DNA of 64,000 nt from Selaginella tamariscina (lineage: Eukaryota > Streptophyta > Lycopodiopsida > Selaginellales > Selaginellaceae), in contig PUQB01000853.1 of the NCBI GenBank assembly GCA_003024785.1, forward strand, positions 1-64,000, in the 5' to 3' direction. Positions 53,577 through 64,000 of the stretch are shown here, one piece after another (position 1 is the first letter of the stretch; every line of letters begins with the position of its first letter). Made by a program: the position numbers and the translations under genes. The notes below the pieces were generated by a model that saw only the letters and a list, made by a program, of their open reading frames with translations, was not told the origin of the DNA and ran no database searches.

Positions 53577-55256
53577 ATGATGCTCGTGAAGGGGATCATG
53601 ACTCTGGTCGGCCTGCTTTTCAGCCTGGTTGTGGCGTTTGGTTTCTCTGACACTGCCTTCCTTGTCTGGCGCTTGAATCACCCTCTGCTCCCCGATTTCT
53701 CTTTGCCGGAGCCGCACGTGGACACGAGCAAAGCTGAAGATGAGTTGCTCGTTATGATGAATGGTAGCCCGCAGTTTGTGGTAGTCTTCGGAATCCCGGG
53801 CTGCGGGAAAACCACTACCATCCTTTCTGCTGCAAAGAGGAGAGGAAAAGCTGTGTTCTACTACACCATGGGCACAGGTGGGTCTCTGAAGGCCTTGGAG
53901 GAGAAAATCCAGAAGGAGTATGGAGCAATGTTCCCTTCCCTTCATGAACTTGTAAGGGGAAAGAGCGGTGCCACTGTATGGGACAGGCTCACGGTGGCTG
54001 GTAACGTGTGGAGGAGATGGCTTTGTCCTGATGCTTCTAGTTCCCTCGTGATCATCTTGGACAACGTGAACAAGCTAGATGAGAGAGACCTGTACAGTAT
54101 CGCAAGCATCGGGAAGTGCGCTAGGGATGAAAAAGTTTTAGTGTATGGCTTGTTTCATCCGAGGAGCAGGGCTTGGGAATACTGAAATGCTTTGACGAGG
54201 GCAAAAGGATACAACCTGCCATCCATTCCTGAGGAGGAACTTGTGAGGTTTGTTGATAGCGCTTTGGGTTCTCATGGTAAGATCACTACAGACTTGGCGG
54301 AGCGGTACGTTTATTTGGTAGGATCTAGCCTCGCTCATTTGTGGCAGCTAGTGGATGCTACTAAAAACGAACGGTGGAACGGGATGTGCTTCCGCATCTG
54401 ATACGACGTAAGCCACGATGTCAGCCACCAGAAGATCAGGAGGCCAAGGTACATTTGGCTTCGTGTTCTCACTTATTCTTTATTTATTTTTCTTGGTTTC
54501 AGGATTTTTTTAAAAAAATTTTGGACGCTCGTGAGTTGGAGAAGTCCCCTCGACTGCCGACTGGTCATGCCTTCAACCTCAGAATAACGTGGTGAAGATT
54601 CGTAATCGGTGGTGCAGGGATGTGATCTCACTCCAGGTTGCCGAATCGAAGTCACCGACGCCGAACGCGAAGTCACTCAGCCAAAGATAGAGTCACTGCA
54701 GCCGAACCAAAGTCATTGCAGCCAAGAAAGTCACTGCACCCAACGCGAAGTCACTGCAGCCACAGATAGAGTCATTGCAGCCGAAGTCACTGAGCCAAGA
54801 TAGAGTCACTGCAGCCAAAGATAGAGTCACTGCAGCCAAAGATAGAGTCACTGCATGGTGGTGGTGGAAGGTGGTGGTGCCCGAGAGGGAGGCTGCACGT
54901 CAGAAAGATGCTGGAAATGCACTAGAGGAGGCACTCGAAGCAGAAAAGGAGCTGGCAATTTCCGAACGAATGCAGTCAATCTCCTAAAGAATGCATTCGA
55001 TGTCCTAACGAATGCCTTCAATCTCCTAACGAATGCAGTCGAGGAACAAGAGGGAGCTCGCAAACTCCTGCAGGAGGCACTCCGAAAACAGGAGGAGGCT
55101 CGCACACTCCGAGATCAAGCTGCGAAAGTGGTATTGACGAACAACGACGCTGTTTATCATGCTGTTTCTACATTCTACAAAACTATGGCGTCACAACTTC
55201 CACCACCTCTTCCAACAGAGGGTTCAAGTCCACCACCACGCTCTTTACCACCCTAA
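53577..55256 (+). pseudogene. Membrane-anchored P-loop NTPase with coiled coil, copy 2 (ATPase half intact)
   Basis: A 202-codon frame from MMLVKGIMTLVGLLFSLVVA (one hydrophobic N-terminal segment, residues about 8-25) continues through HVDTSKAEDELLVMM to Walker A (VVFGIPGCGKTTTILSAAKR, about residues 70-88). It ends with Walker B (SSLVIILDNVNKLDE, about 157-171). The layout suggests a membrane-tethered STAND- or AAA-like NTPase. Just after Walker B it has lost bases that copy 1 keeps (an 11-base gap near 54186), giving a stop at 54183-54185. The later parts (PSIPEEELVRFVDSALGSHG, an intron near 54448-54502, the heptad coil and Pro-rich tail to 55256) are present but split among frames. Partner function unknown; no neighbouring gene hints at a pathway. 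Confidence 0.6.
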
Positions 55257-56199
55257 CGTGAAGAGAGGGTCTCGTGCTGTTAAATGTGCTTTTGGACAGC
55301 TGTGTGTGTCTGTTGTATGTTACTTTGATAAACAGGCATGCCGTTTCAGTACGTGTGTGTATATATATATATGACATTTGAGTCTATCTTTTCTGTAATC
55401 TGGAGTTATTTGACCACATAATAATAATAATAAGGTTTACCATTACTACATTTTTCGAGAATGATTAATTTTAATAATTATAAAAAATGGTACTTGTACT
55501 TGGATTAATAGTTAGTTGAGCTCACTAGAAATTATATAATACAATTATATCATATTTCAATTTTAAAATTTTAAACGATCGGTTTACTATTATACATCCC
55601 ATATTTCTTTAAATGAAATATTTTTAAACACTACTAAACAAAATAATTGTCAGGAGAGAGAATGGCATAAAGTCTCAAGTGTACTCAAGACAAGCCAGGG
55701 AAGATGATCTCATGACTTTCACCATGGATGTTCAGCTGGGAGTGCATATTCATAACACGCGCGCGCGCGCGTGTGATGAACAATAGGAACAGTTCTTCCT
55801 AGCAACTGGCAAGCTACATTGGAAATCTCACGTATTTGCTGTTCTGAGCATTAAATCTGACGCTCTTCAAATTGCATTGTACTTATTTAAATATTGCACA
55901 TGAACTTGCACACACACACACACGTTGAAAGAAAAGAGCGCATCGTAACCTTTTGGTTATCCTGTATGTCGTACTTTCATAAACTATCTGTTTATTTTGT
56001 ATATTTGAGTATACTATGAGAATATCATCAGCCGGTTCACATTACACAGGCTAAAGTTTTTATACAAGAGTTAGGATTTGTTCTAATTAATATCGAAAAT
56101 CACAATTAATATAGTTCAATACGTCGTATTCCAGAGTCATCACATGCGTTTGCTGATGATACACATATACAAAGATAAGGGTGTGCACATATATATACG

Positions 56200-56409
56200 T
56201 GTTACGACCCGTACAACGAATCAAAGAATATTCCCCAGAAAGGTATAAGCTAGAATATTCCTAGAGAGCTATACCTAGATTTAAGAGAATTAAGGCACAC
56301 CTAATATGGGAAGCCTTTTGGGGAGAGCAGCGTGTGGAGACTGGAGACAGCTCGGGGGAGGTCGAGTGGTTTGTGAGGGTCTCTAGTTTGTACGTAGTGG
56401 TGCCTAACA
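56200..56409 (+). repeat. 5' LTR of element D
   Basis: 210 bp; matches 59962-60160 with a few indels and substitutions. Confidence 0.94.
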
Positions 56410-56410
56410 A

Positions 56411-56422
56411 TTGGTATCGGAG
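56411..56422 (+). promoter_or_regulatory. Initiator-Met-like primer-binding site of element D
   Basis: tggtatcggag, one or two bases inside the LTR, is one mismatch from the standard TGGTATCAGAG site. Confidence 0.8.
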
Positions 56423-56644
56423 GAAGGTTCGAGATGAGTGCCTGGTGGGAAGGAGAGGATAATACCACATGTGTGGAGATGTTGGACATTGAAAGGCAAA
56501 TTGTCCAAGGAAGGGTTTCATTGGTGGCAAGGATAAGTAGATGCCTAAGAAGCTTCAGGAGATGGAGCGTGGAAAGGAGCATAAAGGAGACTTCTCTAAA
56601 CCACAAGGTAAATTTCTATTTGTTCTTGCTCAATAGGTAACTAC

Positions 56645-56780
56645 ATGGCACGGGAGGAGCCACACACACGTGCTATTGTGGTGGAGGGACGACTTGGTGA
56701 GCGTCCAGTGCGAGTCCTTGTGGATAGCATGAGTAGCAATAACTTTGTGTCAACAAAGTTAGTGGAGGAGTAGCTTGCCC
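56645..56780 (+). pseudogene. Element D protease remnant
   Basis: Retropepsin-like segment MAREEPHTRAIVVEGRLGER, VRVLVDSMSSNNFVSTKLVE. In this family the catalytic loop is D-S-G or D-T-G; here it is D-S-M, which should abolish activity. Gag capsid and zinc knuckle upstream are not visible. Confidence 0.65.
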
Positions 56781-56784
56781 ACGA

Positions 56785-57540
56785 AGACTGTGCCTCAATA
56801 CGAATTTGAAGGCTCAATTATCACACAGAGCTACAGTGCTTGTGTGGAGGAGTTACAGCTGGAGGTTGGCAAAACCTAGCTGGTGGAGCTGCACGAAGAG
56901 CCTCAATACGAGATTGAGGGCTCAGCTATCACACAGAGCTACATTGCTTGTGTGGAGAGTTACAGCTGAGGTTGGCAAAACCCAGCTGGTGGAGCTGCAC
57001 AAAGAGCCTCAATAAGATTGAGGGCTCAGCTATCACACAGAGCTACAGTGCTTGTGTGGAGGAGTTACAGCTGGAGGTTGGCAAAACCCAGCTGGTGGAG
57101 CTGCACGAAGAGCCTCAATACGAGATTGAGGGCTCAGCTATCACACAGAGCTACAGTGCTTGTGTGGAGGAGTTACAGCTGAGGTTGGCAAAACCCAGCT
57201 GGTGGAGCTGCACGAAGACTGTGCCTCAATACGAGATTGAGGGCTCAGCTATCACACAGAGCTACAGTGCTTGTGTGGAGGAGTTACAGCTGTAGGTTGG
57301 CAAAACCCAGCTGGTGGAGCTGCACGAAGATGCCTCAATACGAGATTGAGGGCTCAGCTATCACACAGAGCTACAGTGCTTGTGTGGAGGAGTTACAGCT
57401 GTAGGTTGGCAAAACCCAGCTGGTGGAGCTGAACGAAGACTGTGCCTCAATACGAGATTGAGGGCTTAGTTGTCACACAGAGCTAAATTGCTTGTGTGGA
57501 GGAGTTACAGCTAGAGGTTGGCAAAACCCAGCTGGTGGAG
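56785..57540 (+). repeat. About 108-bp tandem repeat in element D, seven units
   Basis: Units contain gggctcagctatcacacaga, gctacagtgcttgtgtggag and ggcaaaacccagctggtgga. The base unit is 36 codons (EGSAITQSYSACVEELQL plus KTQLVELHEEPQYEI), but one-base and other small indels change the frame between units. It occupies the position between protease and RT. Confidence 0.92.
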
Positions 57541-57599
57541 ACTTTCTTTCTTGCGAAGCTAGTGCGTGTGGATCCTAAGATCTAGTGGAGCACCAAGCA

Positions 57600-59930
57600 C
57601 ATGAAGCTTGAGTATAGTGAAGTGAAAGACACTTGGTTTGGAACAAAGCTTGAGTCTCCAAACAAGTTCTTTTACTGTCACCTTGAGCAAAGCTGTTGTG
57701 TGGAGGAGTTTGCTGACGTCTTCCCTCCTGAGCTACCTCATGGCTACCACATGCAAGAGGTGTGGAGCTGGAATAGGGTACGAAAGCCATTTACCGTAAG
57801 CCATTCCGACTGAGCCATGCTAAGGAGCAAGAGGTTAAGAGACAAGTGATGGAGCTATTGGAATATGGCTTCATACAACTGAGCAAGTCTCCATTTGGTG
57901 CACCAGTATTGCTTGTCAGGAAGAAAAATGGCACCATGAGGATGTGCATAGACTACAGAGCTCTCAACAAGCAAACAGTGAAGGACAGGATGCCCATGCC
58001 ATGTGTGGATACTATCATGGATCATCTCGGTGGAGCCAGAGTGTTCACCAAGATAGTTGGGCATTTCGAGTTCACTTATGCCATTCGGCTTAACAAATGC
58101 CCCAGTCACATTCACTCGGTTGACGACTGAGGTGTTTGGTGACTACTTGCACGACTTTGTGGAGATCTTCCTCAACGATATTCTTATTTACAGTAAGAAT
58201 ATGAAGGAGCATGTGCAGCATTTGCGAAGAGTTCTTCAGTTGTTGAGGGAGAACAAGCTCTATGCAAAGAAGAGCAAATGTGCATTTGCTCAGTGCAAAG
58301 TGGAGTATTTGGGTCACATTGTGACGCCAAGTGGAGTGAAGACTGATCCACAGAAGGTGGCAGTGGTGGAGCAATGGCCAGTTCCTAGCAATGCAGAAGA
58401 GTTACGGAGTTTCTTGGGCATGGCTGGTTATTACCGCGGTATGTCAAGGATTATGCCAAGAAAGCTTCTCCGTTAACTAGGTTGCTGAGGAAGGACGTTC
58501 CCTTTGCATGAAGTGCTTAGAGAAGAGCAGTTTCCAAGCTTTGAAACAAGCTTTGGTACGTGCACCATTTATGTATTGCAGATCCCTCTAAGCCTTATGA
58601 GGTATCGTGTGATGCAAGTGGAGTGGCCATTGGAGTTGTACTTATGCAAGAGGGAAGGCCTATTGCTTATAAGAGTCGTACTTGAATCCTGCAAGCAACT
58701 ACTCAACGTATGAGCAAGAACTACTGGCTATTGTTAATGCATTATGAGTTTGGAGGCACTATCTTTATGGTGCAAGTTTCAAAGTGTTTACAGATCACAA
58801 GACTTTGGTGTATCTGTTCAAACAGAAAGAGTTAAACTCTCAGCAAGCTCGCTGGATGGTTAAGCTCATGGAGTTTGGCAAATTTCCTATTGAGCATTGC
58901 GTGGGAAAGGCTAACGTGGTGGTAATGCTTTGTCACGCGTTAGGAGAGCCACAGTGGTTAGAGAATTCCAAACACGCTTATGTAATGCATTAACAAGGAC
59001 GGTCAGTGAGTTTAGCCAGGTAGTTCAACATGCTCAAGCAAAGATGCTGAGGTGCAGGACAGCTAGAGCCACCATTCTCATTTTAGGATGGAGTTTTGTA
59101 CTACAATGGCCGTGTGTATCTTCCTCGTGTGGACCATTTGATCAACCAGGTACTATATTTCCATCATGATCACCCGGAGGCTGGTCATTTTGGGGGGAGG
59201 AAAACGTATGAGTTGATCAAGAGAAGGTTCTATTGGAGGAATATGAAAGCTAATATCATAGAGTACTGCAGGACTTGTGACAAGTGTCAGCAAGTAAAGG
59301 TGCCCAGGGAAAAACCAAGTGGGCTATTAGTACCATTGCCTATTCCAGACAGGCGATGGGGCAGTATCTCTATGGACTTTGTCACCCATTTGCCAAGGAC
59401 ACAGTGGCATTGGAATGAGTCCATATTATACTATGTTTGGACGGCATTCCAAGACAGCTTTTGAGCTGGGTTTAGCAAGTAAGAAAGCTCAAGGCAACAT
59501 GGATGAGGAAGCTAAAGATCTGAGTGTTGAGCTTAGAAACATTCAAAGTTTGTGCAGAAGAACTTACAAGTAGCTCAGAGCCGAGCTATCAAGTTTGTTA
59601 ATGAGCACAGAAGCTTCCAAGAGTTCCAGGTGGGAGATTATGTATATCTCTGAGTGGTATTTGCCACACATGTAAGGCGGAAACTTATTGTGGCCTTACG
59701 AAGGGACACAATGATAAGTTGTCTCCTAGGTACTCAGGTCCTTATGAGATTCTGGAGCGTATCGATAAGGTGACATATCGACTACGGCTGCCAGAAGGAG
59801 TGAGGGTGCACCCAGTGTTTCATGTTAGCCAGTTAAAGAGAGTACTCACAAGGAACAAGTCCCGGGTAGATTCTTTGTGGATGTACAAGGCTAATGATAC
59901 AGGACCAGTTGAGTAAGTTATACTGCCCTT
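57600..59930 (+). pseudogene. Element D pol remnant (RT-RH-IN)
   Basis: [22 protein letters not shown] (57846 on), [16 protein letters not shown], and the catalytic box changed to FLND (58168-58179) from Y-x-D-D. The thumb (GHIVTPSGVKTDPQKVAVVE) and RNase H (FTDHKTLVYLFKQKELNSQQ) follow. Integrase finger: HHDHPEAGHFGGRKTYELIK and CRTCDKCQQVKVPREKPSGL. The core starts SISMDFVTHLP, then jumps to SPYYTMFGRHSKTAFEL, so about 120 residues with the second Asp and the Glu are deleted. The end [20 protein letters not shown] is the GPY/F module; no chromodomain follows. Confidence 0.85.
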
Positions 59931-59948
59931 GAGGACAAGGACTTGCTA

Positions 59949-59961
59949 ATGGGGGGAGGAT
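59949..59961 (+). promoter_or_regulatory. Polypurine tract of element D
   Basis: atggggggaggat directly before the 3' LTR. Confidence 0.75.
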
Positions 59962-60160
59962 TGTTACGACCCGTATAACGAATCAAAGAATATTCCCCAG
60001 AAAGGTATAAGCTAGAATATTCCTAAAGAGCTATAAGAGAATTAAGGGCACACTAATATGGGAAGCCTTTTGGAGAGTAGCGTGTGGAGACTAGAGACAG
60101 CTCGGGGGAGGTCGGGTGGTTTTGTGAGGGTCTCTAGTTTGTACGTAGTGGTGCCTAACA
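59962..60160 (+). repeat. 3' LTR of element D
   Basis: 199 bp, tgttacgacccgtataacg...gcctaaca, followed by target duplication atacg. Confidence 0.94.
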
Positions 60161-60880
60161 ATACGCATATGAATATACCTGGCTTTCGAGTAGAAGTGAG
60201 TTGTTCGCTCACCCGAGGGCTTCTGTCCATTCTAACAATTGCATGAGGTGGTGCTCATCCATGGTCAAACACTGTCGTCATTACATAATTAAGGCCGTAA
60301 AAATAAATGCGCCAGTCGCTTCAAATAACATCGTTCAGTGATATACGGCGCACGCTCTTCAGCAGGCCAGTAAGAACGGTTCTACACTTCACTCTTCCAA
60401 CACCATGGTAACAGATTGGACCGAACGTAATAAGCCGGTACTAATTCGAGAAATCTGAGAGGACAGTAAAGCTCGCATCAATCTGTTCCTCCGAAGGATT
60501 TTCACCAAATGTTAAGGTTCTGGACAAGTGACGTGGACTGCACCCGGTACGTGGCATCGGTCATCTACGACCACGATTGTTCCACTGCTGTAGAACTTAA
60601 ATCAGCATTCAAATGAACAGATAAATTAATAATTTAAAATAGTAAATAATAATTTTAAATTTGTATATAATAAAAGAGAGATGTCCATTAATCGGAAGCC
60701 ACAATTCCCAGGGAATATCTGAATTTTAGAATTGAAGATCATCATAGGACTGAGAAGACGCGGCTCATTGTGGAATTGCAATGGAAGGGTTGCCTACATC
60801 GAAATCCGGGAGCACGCGATAGCTTACTCCACTATGTATGATCATGTCCTCGTGAGTCTTTCTTCACACAGATGTTTCGT

Positions 60881-63030
60881 ACCATCCGTGTGAAAGTTCC
60901 TGGAGATACTTTTACCATAGACAAAAGGTGTGTGCAGATTATGGACTATATATATATTCACTTCACATACTGCTGCCGTAACCAGTGTTCTTCATGGAAT
61001 TAAGCAGAACAGCCACGGGCCGTGAACAAAGCGGTGATCTGCACTGAATTATTACGCAAAGTGGCTTCTCGCTGCTGCAGTTGAGTTCCAGATATCCATG
61101 GAGTGACGAACTTCATTGCTTTCCAGTGCTATTGTAGGTAACAGCATTGAACTTTTTTCTGAACTTTTCTAAGCTTGAGCTTGTTGGCGCAGAAACTTAG
61201 TCAGCTTACGAGTCCTCTTTGCCACTCCGTCTGGTTTGATGGCAATGAAAGTTTAAACACATCATCTCTAGCGTTTCAATAAACTTACTCGATTCCATGC
61301 CAGTAATACAATGTGAAGACAACGATCAAGGGAAAACCACCCACTGTACCCAGATACGGGCAAGACTTTCCAGAACGTATGGGTCCTGAATTGAAGATAG
61401 TAAGTACACCAAAGAGGGCCCAAAAAGATGCAATACCTTAAGATGAAAGGTGCCTTCTGCATTCGGCACAAGAACAACTACAAAAGAAAAGAGAAAACGT
61501 CAGATTGTATCAACAAGATCTTTGCATTTTACCGCGATTCTCGGCAACAAAATGTGGGAGCTCAGCAACCTCTTTCAGATCTGCAAAAGCTTCCCTTGAC
61601 ATGGAGTATGAACGGTATTTCATTGACTTTTTATTTACCAATATTGACTCTACTAAGCTGTTTTCGGGGAACAGCATTCTGGAGCTTACAATTTAATAGC
61701 TAACACATTTTGCAAGATGTGAATTCTCACATGGAAGATTATACCATGGACTTATGAGCTTAGTGTACATACAGTTCGCTTATGATACATGAGTAACAAA
61801 GATTTTTATATAATGTAATTATTCATCTTTTAAGTTAATTATCTTTTAAATATGCAAAATTCTAGAAATACTTACAATATGATCACAAAATAATTAAAGC
61901 TGCATTAAACTATGCATTATCTATACTAAAAAGAATTAACCTTTAAAATTATAGATACTCTTCTAAAAAGTGAATTAGATATAAAGAATATGTGGCCTAT
62001 TTCAAATAATTTATGAAAGCGATCTACCTTGTAACTTTAAACATATGTAATATATATGTATAAGAAAAACCATCCTTGTAAAAATAGGTCTACTAGTTTA
62101 TTACAAATACAATAGCTATAACATTAAAACTAAGATAAAACTTATTAAATTGTAGTTAAACAATAGAATAATGAATCAATTATTTTATGCACCATTATCA
62201 CAACCTCCTTCAATTATTTAATGAATTAAAGTTACAAGACTAACAAAATATTTACATAATTATACCCTATACATATTGATAGAAAATTTTAATTTGCATA
62301 TATACTCAAGTTAACATTCAAGCACTTTCAAAATTAAAAAGTAGTTTACACTTTTAAAATATCAATATTTTATAATTCATGATAATTAATAATTATCCAT
62401 GATACAACACTATTTACTCAATTACTAATATCCATATTATTTATATAAGAACTAATAATGTAATAAATCATGTTATTAATTATTAAATGGATAAATCAAA
62501 TTTAACACATCAATTTTTTTTATTGTATTTTATAAAGTAATTAATAAAGAAACAATTGGTTAAACAATCTCAAATATAAAAAGTTTTTGTAACAATTGAC
62601 TTTATCATATTATGTCAAGTTAGTAAGTCATCTTTATATATATGTTATCTTATATGTATACATATATTAAGATAGTTTATAATTTAGATGGATTAATTAA
62701 TTAAATTTTTTACTTTTTAATTGTTGGTAGGTCATTTACACTTAAGCAATACTTTGTTTATTTAAATCTTCATTTTGGTTACACTTAATTCATAATATTT
62801 AACAAAATTAAAACTTTAAAATAATTAATTTTGTGAGAGCTTAGAATATAGAAATGTAGTTCAAAAACCCTAACTTATATATAAGAGCGAGTGGTCTAGA
62901 TTAAATCCAATTTTACGGCTATTAAAATCCACTACGCTAATAATAATATGTGCACATGCAGCCGTACACGTGGATTTTACATCATCCCCTCCTCTCAGAA
63001 GGATGTAAGTTGGTTAGGGTTCTCTTATAG
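60881..63030. other. AT-rich region without recognisable gene
   Basis: From the end of the segmental duplication to about 61700 there are a few short open frames without recognisable similarity. From 61700 to 62940 the DNA is extremely AT-rich with no structure beyond simple A/T runs. Confidence 0.6.
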
Positions 63031-64000
63031 ATGGGCCCGGATCTGAAGGAACATCAGGAGGAGGCATTGGTGGATTATAGGCGGCACAACTTGTTCCTGT
63101 TGCACAAAATGCTTCAACTATTGCACATGTACAATCTCCGGAGGATCGGGTTGAATGTTGTGCCGAACCTCATAAACCTACAGCCCTACTTGCCGTAGCA
63201 CTTGATATGGTCCTTTCCACTGAGGAAGGAGACTCTTAGCTAAACCACGTACCGTAAGCTTGGGAAAACAAACTAGCACCAGTTCATCAACCTTGTACTC
63301 CACAGGAGGACGATGGTGTGAGTTGTAGCGTTGTTGTTGTCCTACTTGTACGCGGCCCAAGTGTTCTGTTGACTTCGCACGAATCAATGGAAGAATGCTC
63401 GTCAAATACCGATCCCACGACCTAGCATCAGCAACTCACGGTAACCGAGAAGGCAAACCCAACTCCGTTATTAACACTGGGTTATGACCATATAAGATCT
63501 TATATAGGGAAGTACCAATGGAACTTTGTACTCCAGTGACATAAGCATATTATTGGAGAGACGGCAGATAACCATCCCAATCCAAATGTTAAAAGTTCAC
63601 ATACTTCGTGATCATCCCCTTAAAGGTTCTGATGAGCCGTTCCACTAAACCATCTGTCTGAGGATGATAAGCACTTGTGAAAGTGTGGCGTATCCCTAGT
63701 CGAGACGTCAAAACATGAAATGCCTCAGCCATAAATGCAGGACCATTATCCGAGAGAATTCGCTTCGGACAAGAATGCTGAAACACGACCCGATTAAGGA
63801 GAAACGGACCAACAGCAGAAGCAGTCGCACTAGCAAGAGCACCAACTTCTACCCAACGAGTTGGTAATCAGAAGCAATAATAACGTACTTGTTGCCAGTA
63901 GTTGACCGCTGTCATAGTTTTTACTATAACTCGACCCTTTACTTTGGACGTTGACTGTTGTTACCTACTGTACTATGTTGACGGACCCTAGATGTAGTGA
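63031..64000 (-). mobile_element. Ty3/gypsy element fragment, integrase end, continues off window
   Basis: Minus strand: integrase core at 63786-63589 (CPKRILSDNGPAFMAEAFHV, AYHPQTDGLVERLIRTFKGM, with the D of SDN and the E of LVER), then the integrase tail at 63405-63178 (VDELVLVCFPKLTVRGLAKS, LLPQWKGPYQVLRQV). It differs from A-D: the tail resembles the non-chromodomain gypsy type with K-G-L-A/S-x-K-L...W-x-GPY. The upstream part of pol lies beyond 64000, and no LTR is identified inside the window. Confidence 0.8.

Larger units (their letters stand above)
56200..60160 (+). mobile_element. Ty3/gypsy LTR retrotransposon D (non-chromodomain, defective)
   Basis: LTRs 56200-56409 and 59962-60160 with TG...CA ends (tgttacgacccgt...cctaaca). 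Target duplication atacg at 56195-56199 and 60161-60165. The empty site is seen in copy 1 of the segmental duplication at about 31891. Primer-binding site tggtatcggag follows the 5' LTR, and polypurine tract ggggggagga precedes the 3' LTR. It inserted after the segmental duplication. Gag is almost gone, the protease region is filled by a tandem repeat, and pol is damaged. Confidence 0.95.
38552..60880 (+). repeat. Segmental duplication, copy 2
   Basis: Direct-orientation partner of 20202-32597. It retains the RPC3-BUB1 gene block absent from copy 1 and has acquired gypsy element D. About 6 kb of unique DNA lies between the copies. Confidence 0.9.

Noticed and set aside
53577-54185. Anti-phage or NLR-type immune NTPase
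   Set aside because: Walker motifs and a membrane segment alone do not identify an immune protein; no NB-ARC hallmarks (MHD, GLPL), LRR or TIR were seen.
60058-60246. Short plus-strand gene over the 3' end of element D
   Set aside because: The frame spans the LTR and target duplication into flanking non-coding DNA.

Overview
The window looks like nuclear DNA of a land plant, most probably a lycophyte such as Selaginella. This is inferred from very short (about 50-100 bp) introns in a gene-dense block, STICHEL-like and BUB1-like proteins of plant type, AAACCCTAA telo-box motifs, and chromodomain Ty3/gypsy elements of the Tf1/sushi/Tcn1 kind, which are known from non-seed plants. Most of the window is transposable elements nested in one another.

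Layout. (1) 1-18.5 kb: a nest of chromoviruses. A very old minus-strand element (O) survives as three pieces and was split by three younger insertions: copy A (minus; 3' LTR just off the left edge), its close relative copy B (minus, 5832-11997, TSD atccg) and a different, decayed family C (plus, 12427-18185). Families A/B and C both carry a primer-binding site complementary to the predicted 5' end of their own transcript, as in self-priming Tf1. C also carries an antisense tRNA-like Pol III promoter in its LTR. (2) 18.5-20.2 kb: unrecognised, coding-like remnant. (3) 20.2-32.6 kb: first copy of a segmental duplication, holding an internally deleted LINE (minus), a Copia element inserted in it (23924-28587), a decayed gene for a membrane-anchored P-loop NTPase with a heptad-repeat coiled coil, and AT-rich non-coding DNA. 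(4) 32.6-38.5 kb: AT-rich spacer, then a STICHEL-like pseudogene (minus). (5) 38.55-60.88 kb: second copy of the duplication. It keeps about 10.8 kb missing from copy 1, with RPC3 (RNA polymerase III subunit) and BUB1 (spindle checkpoint kinase) genes on the minus strand and several unrecognised genes. After these come the LINE and P-loop gene again, and a third, non-chromodomain gypsy element D (56200-60160, TSD atacg). (6) 60.9-63 kb: AT-rich non-coding DNA. (7) 63.0-64 kb: 3' part of a further gypsy element running off the right edge.

Functionally the only likely live host genes are RPC3 and BUB1, and each has at least one lesion (a 40-bp tandem duplication and a one-base frameshift respectively) that is either real decay or an assembly error. 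The two copies of the P-loop gene have complementary damage: copy 2 keeps the ATPase half, copy 1 keeps the coiled coil. Across all duplicated sequence in the window the copies differ far more by small indels than by substitutions.

The most interesting material is the self-priming architecture in two diverged plant chromovirus families, the Pol III-like module inside an LTR, the amplified polypurine tract in C, and the unassigned TM/P-loop/heptad-coil protein. All element ends, TSDs and motifs were read by eye; family assignments rest on recognised motifs, not on database searches.
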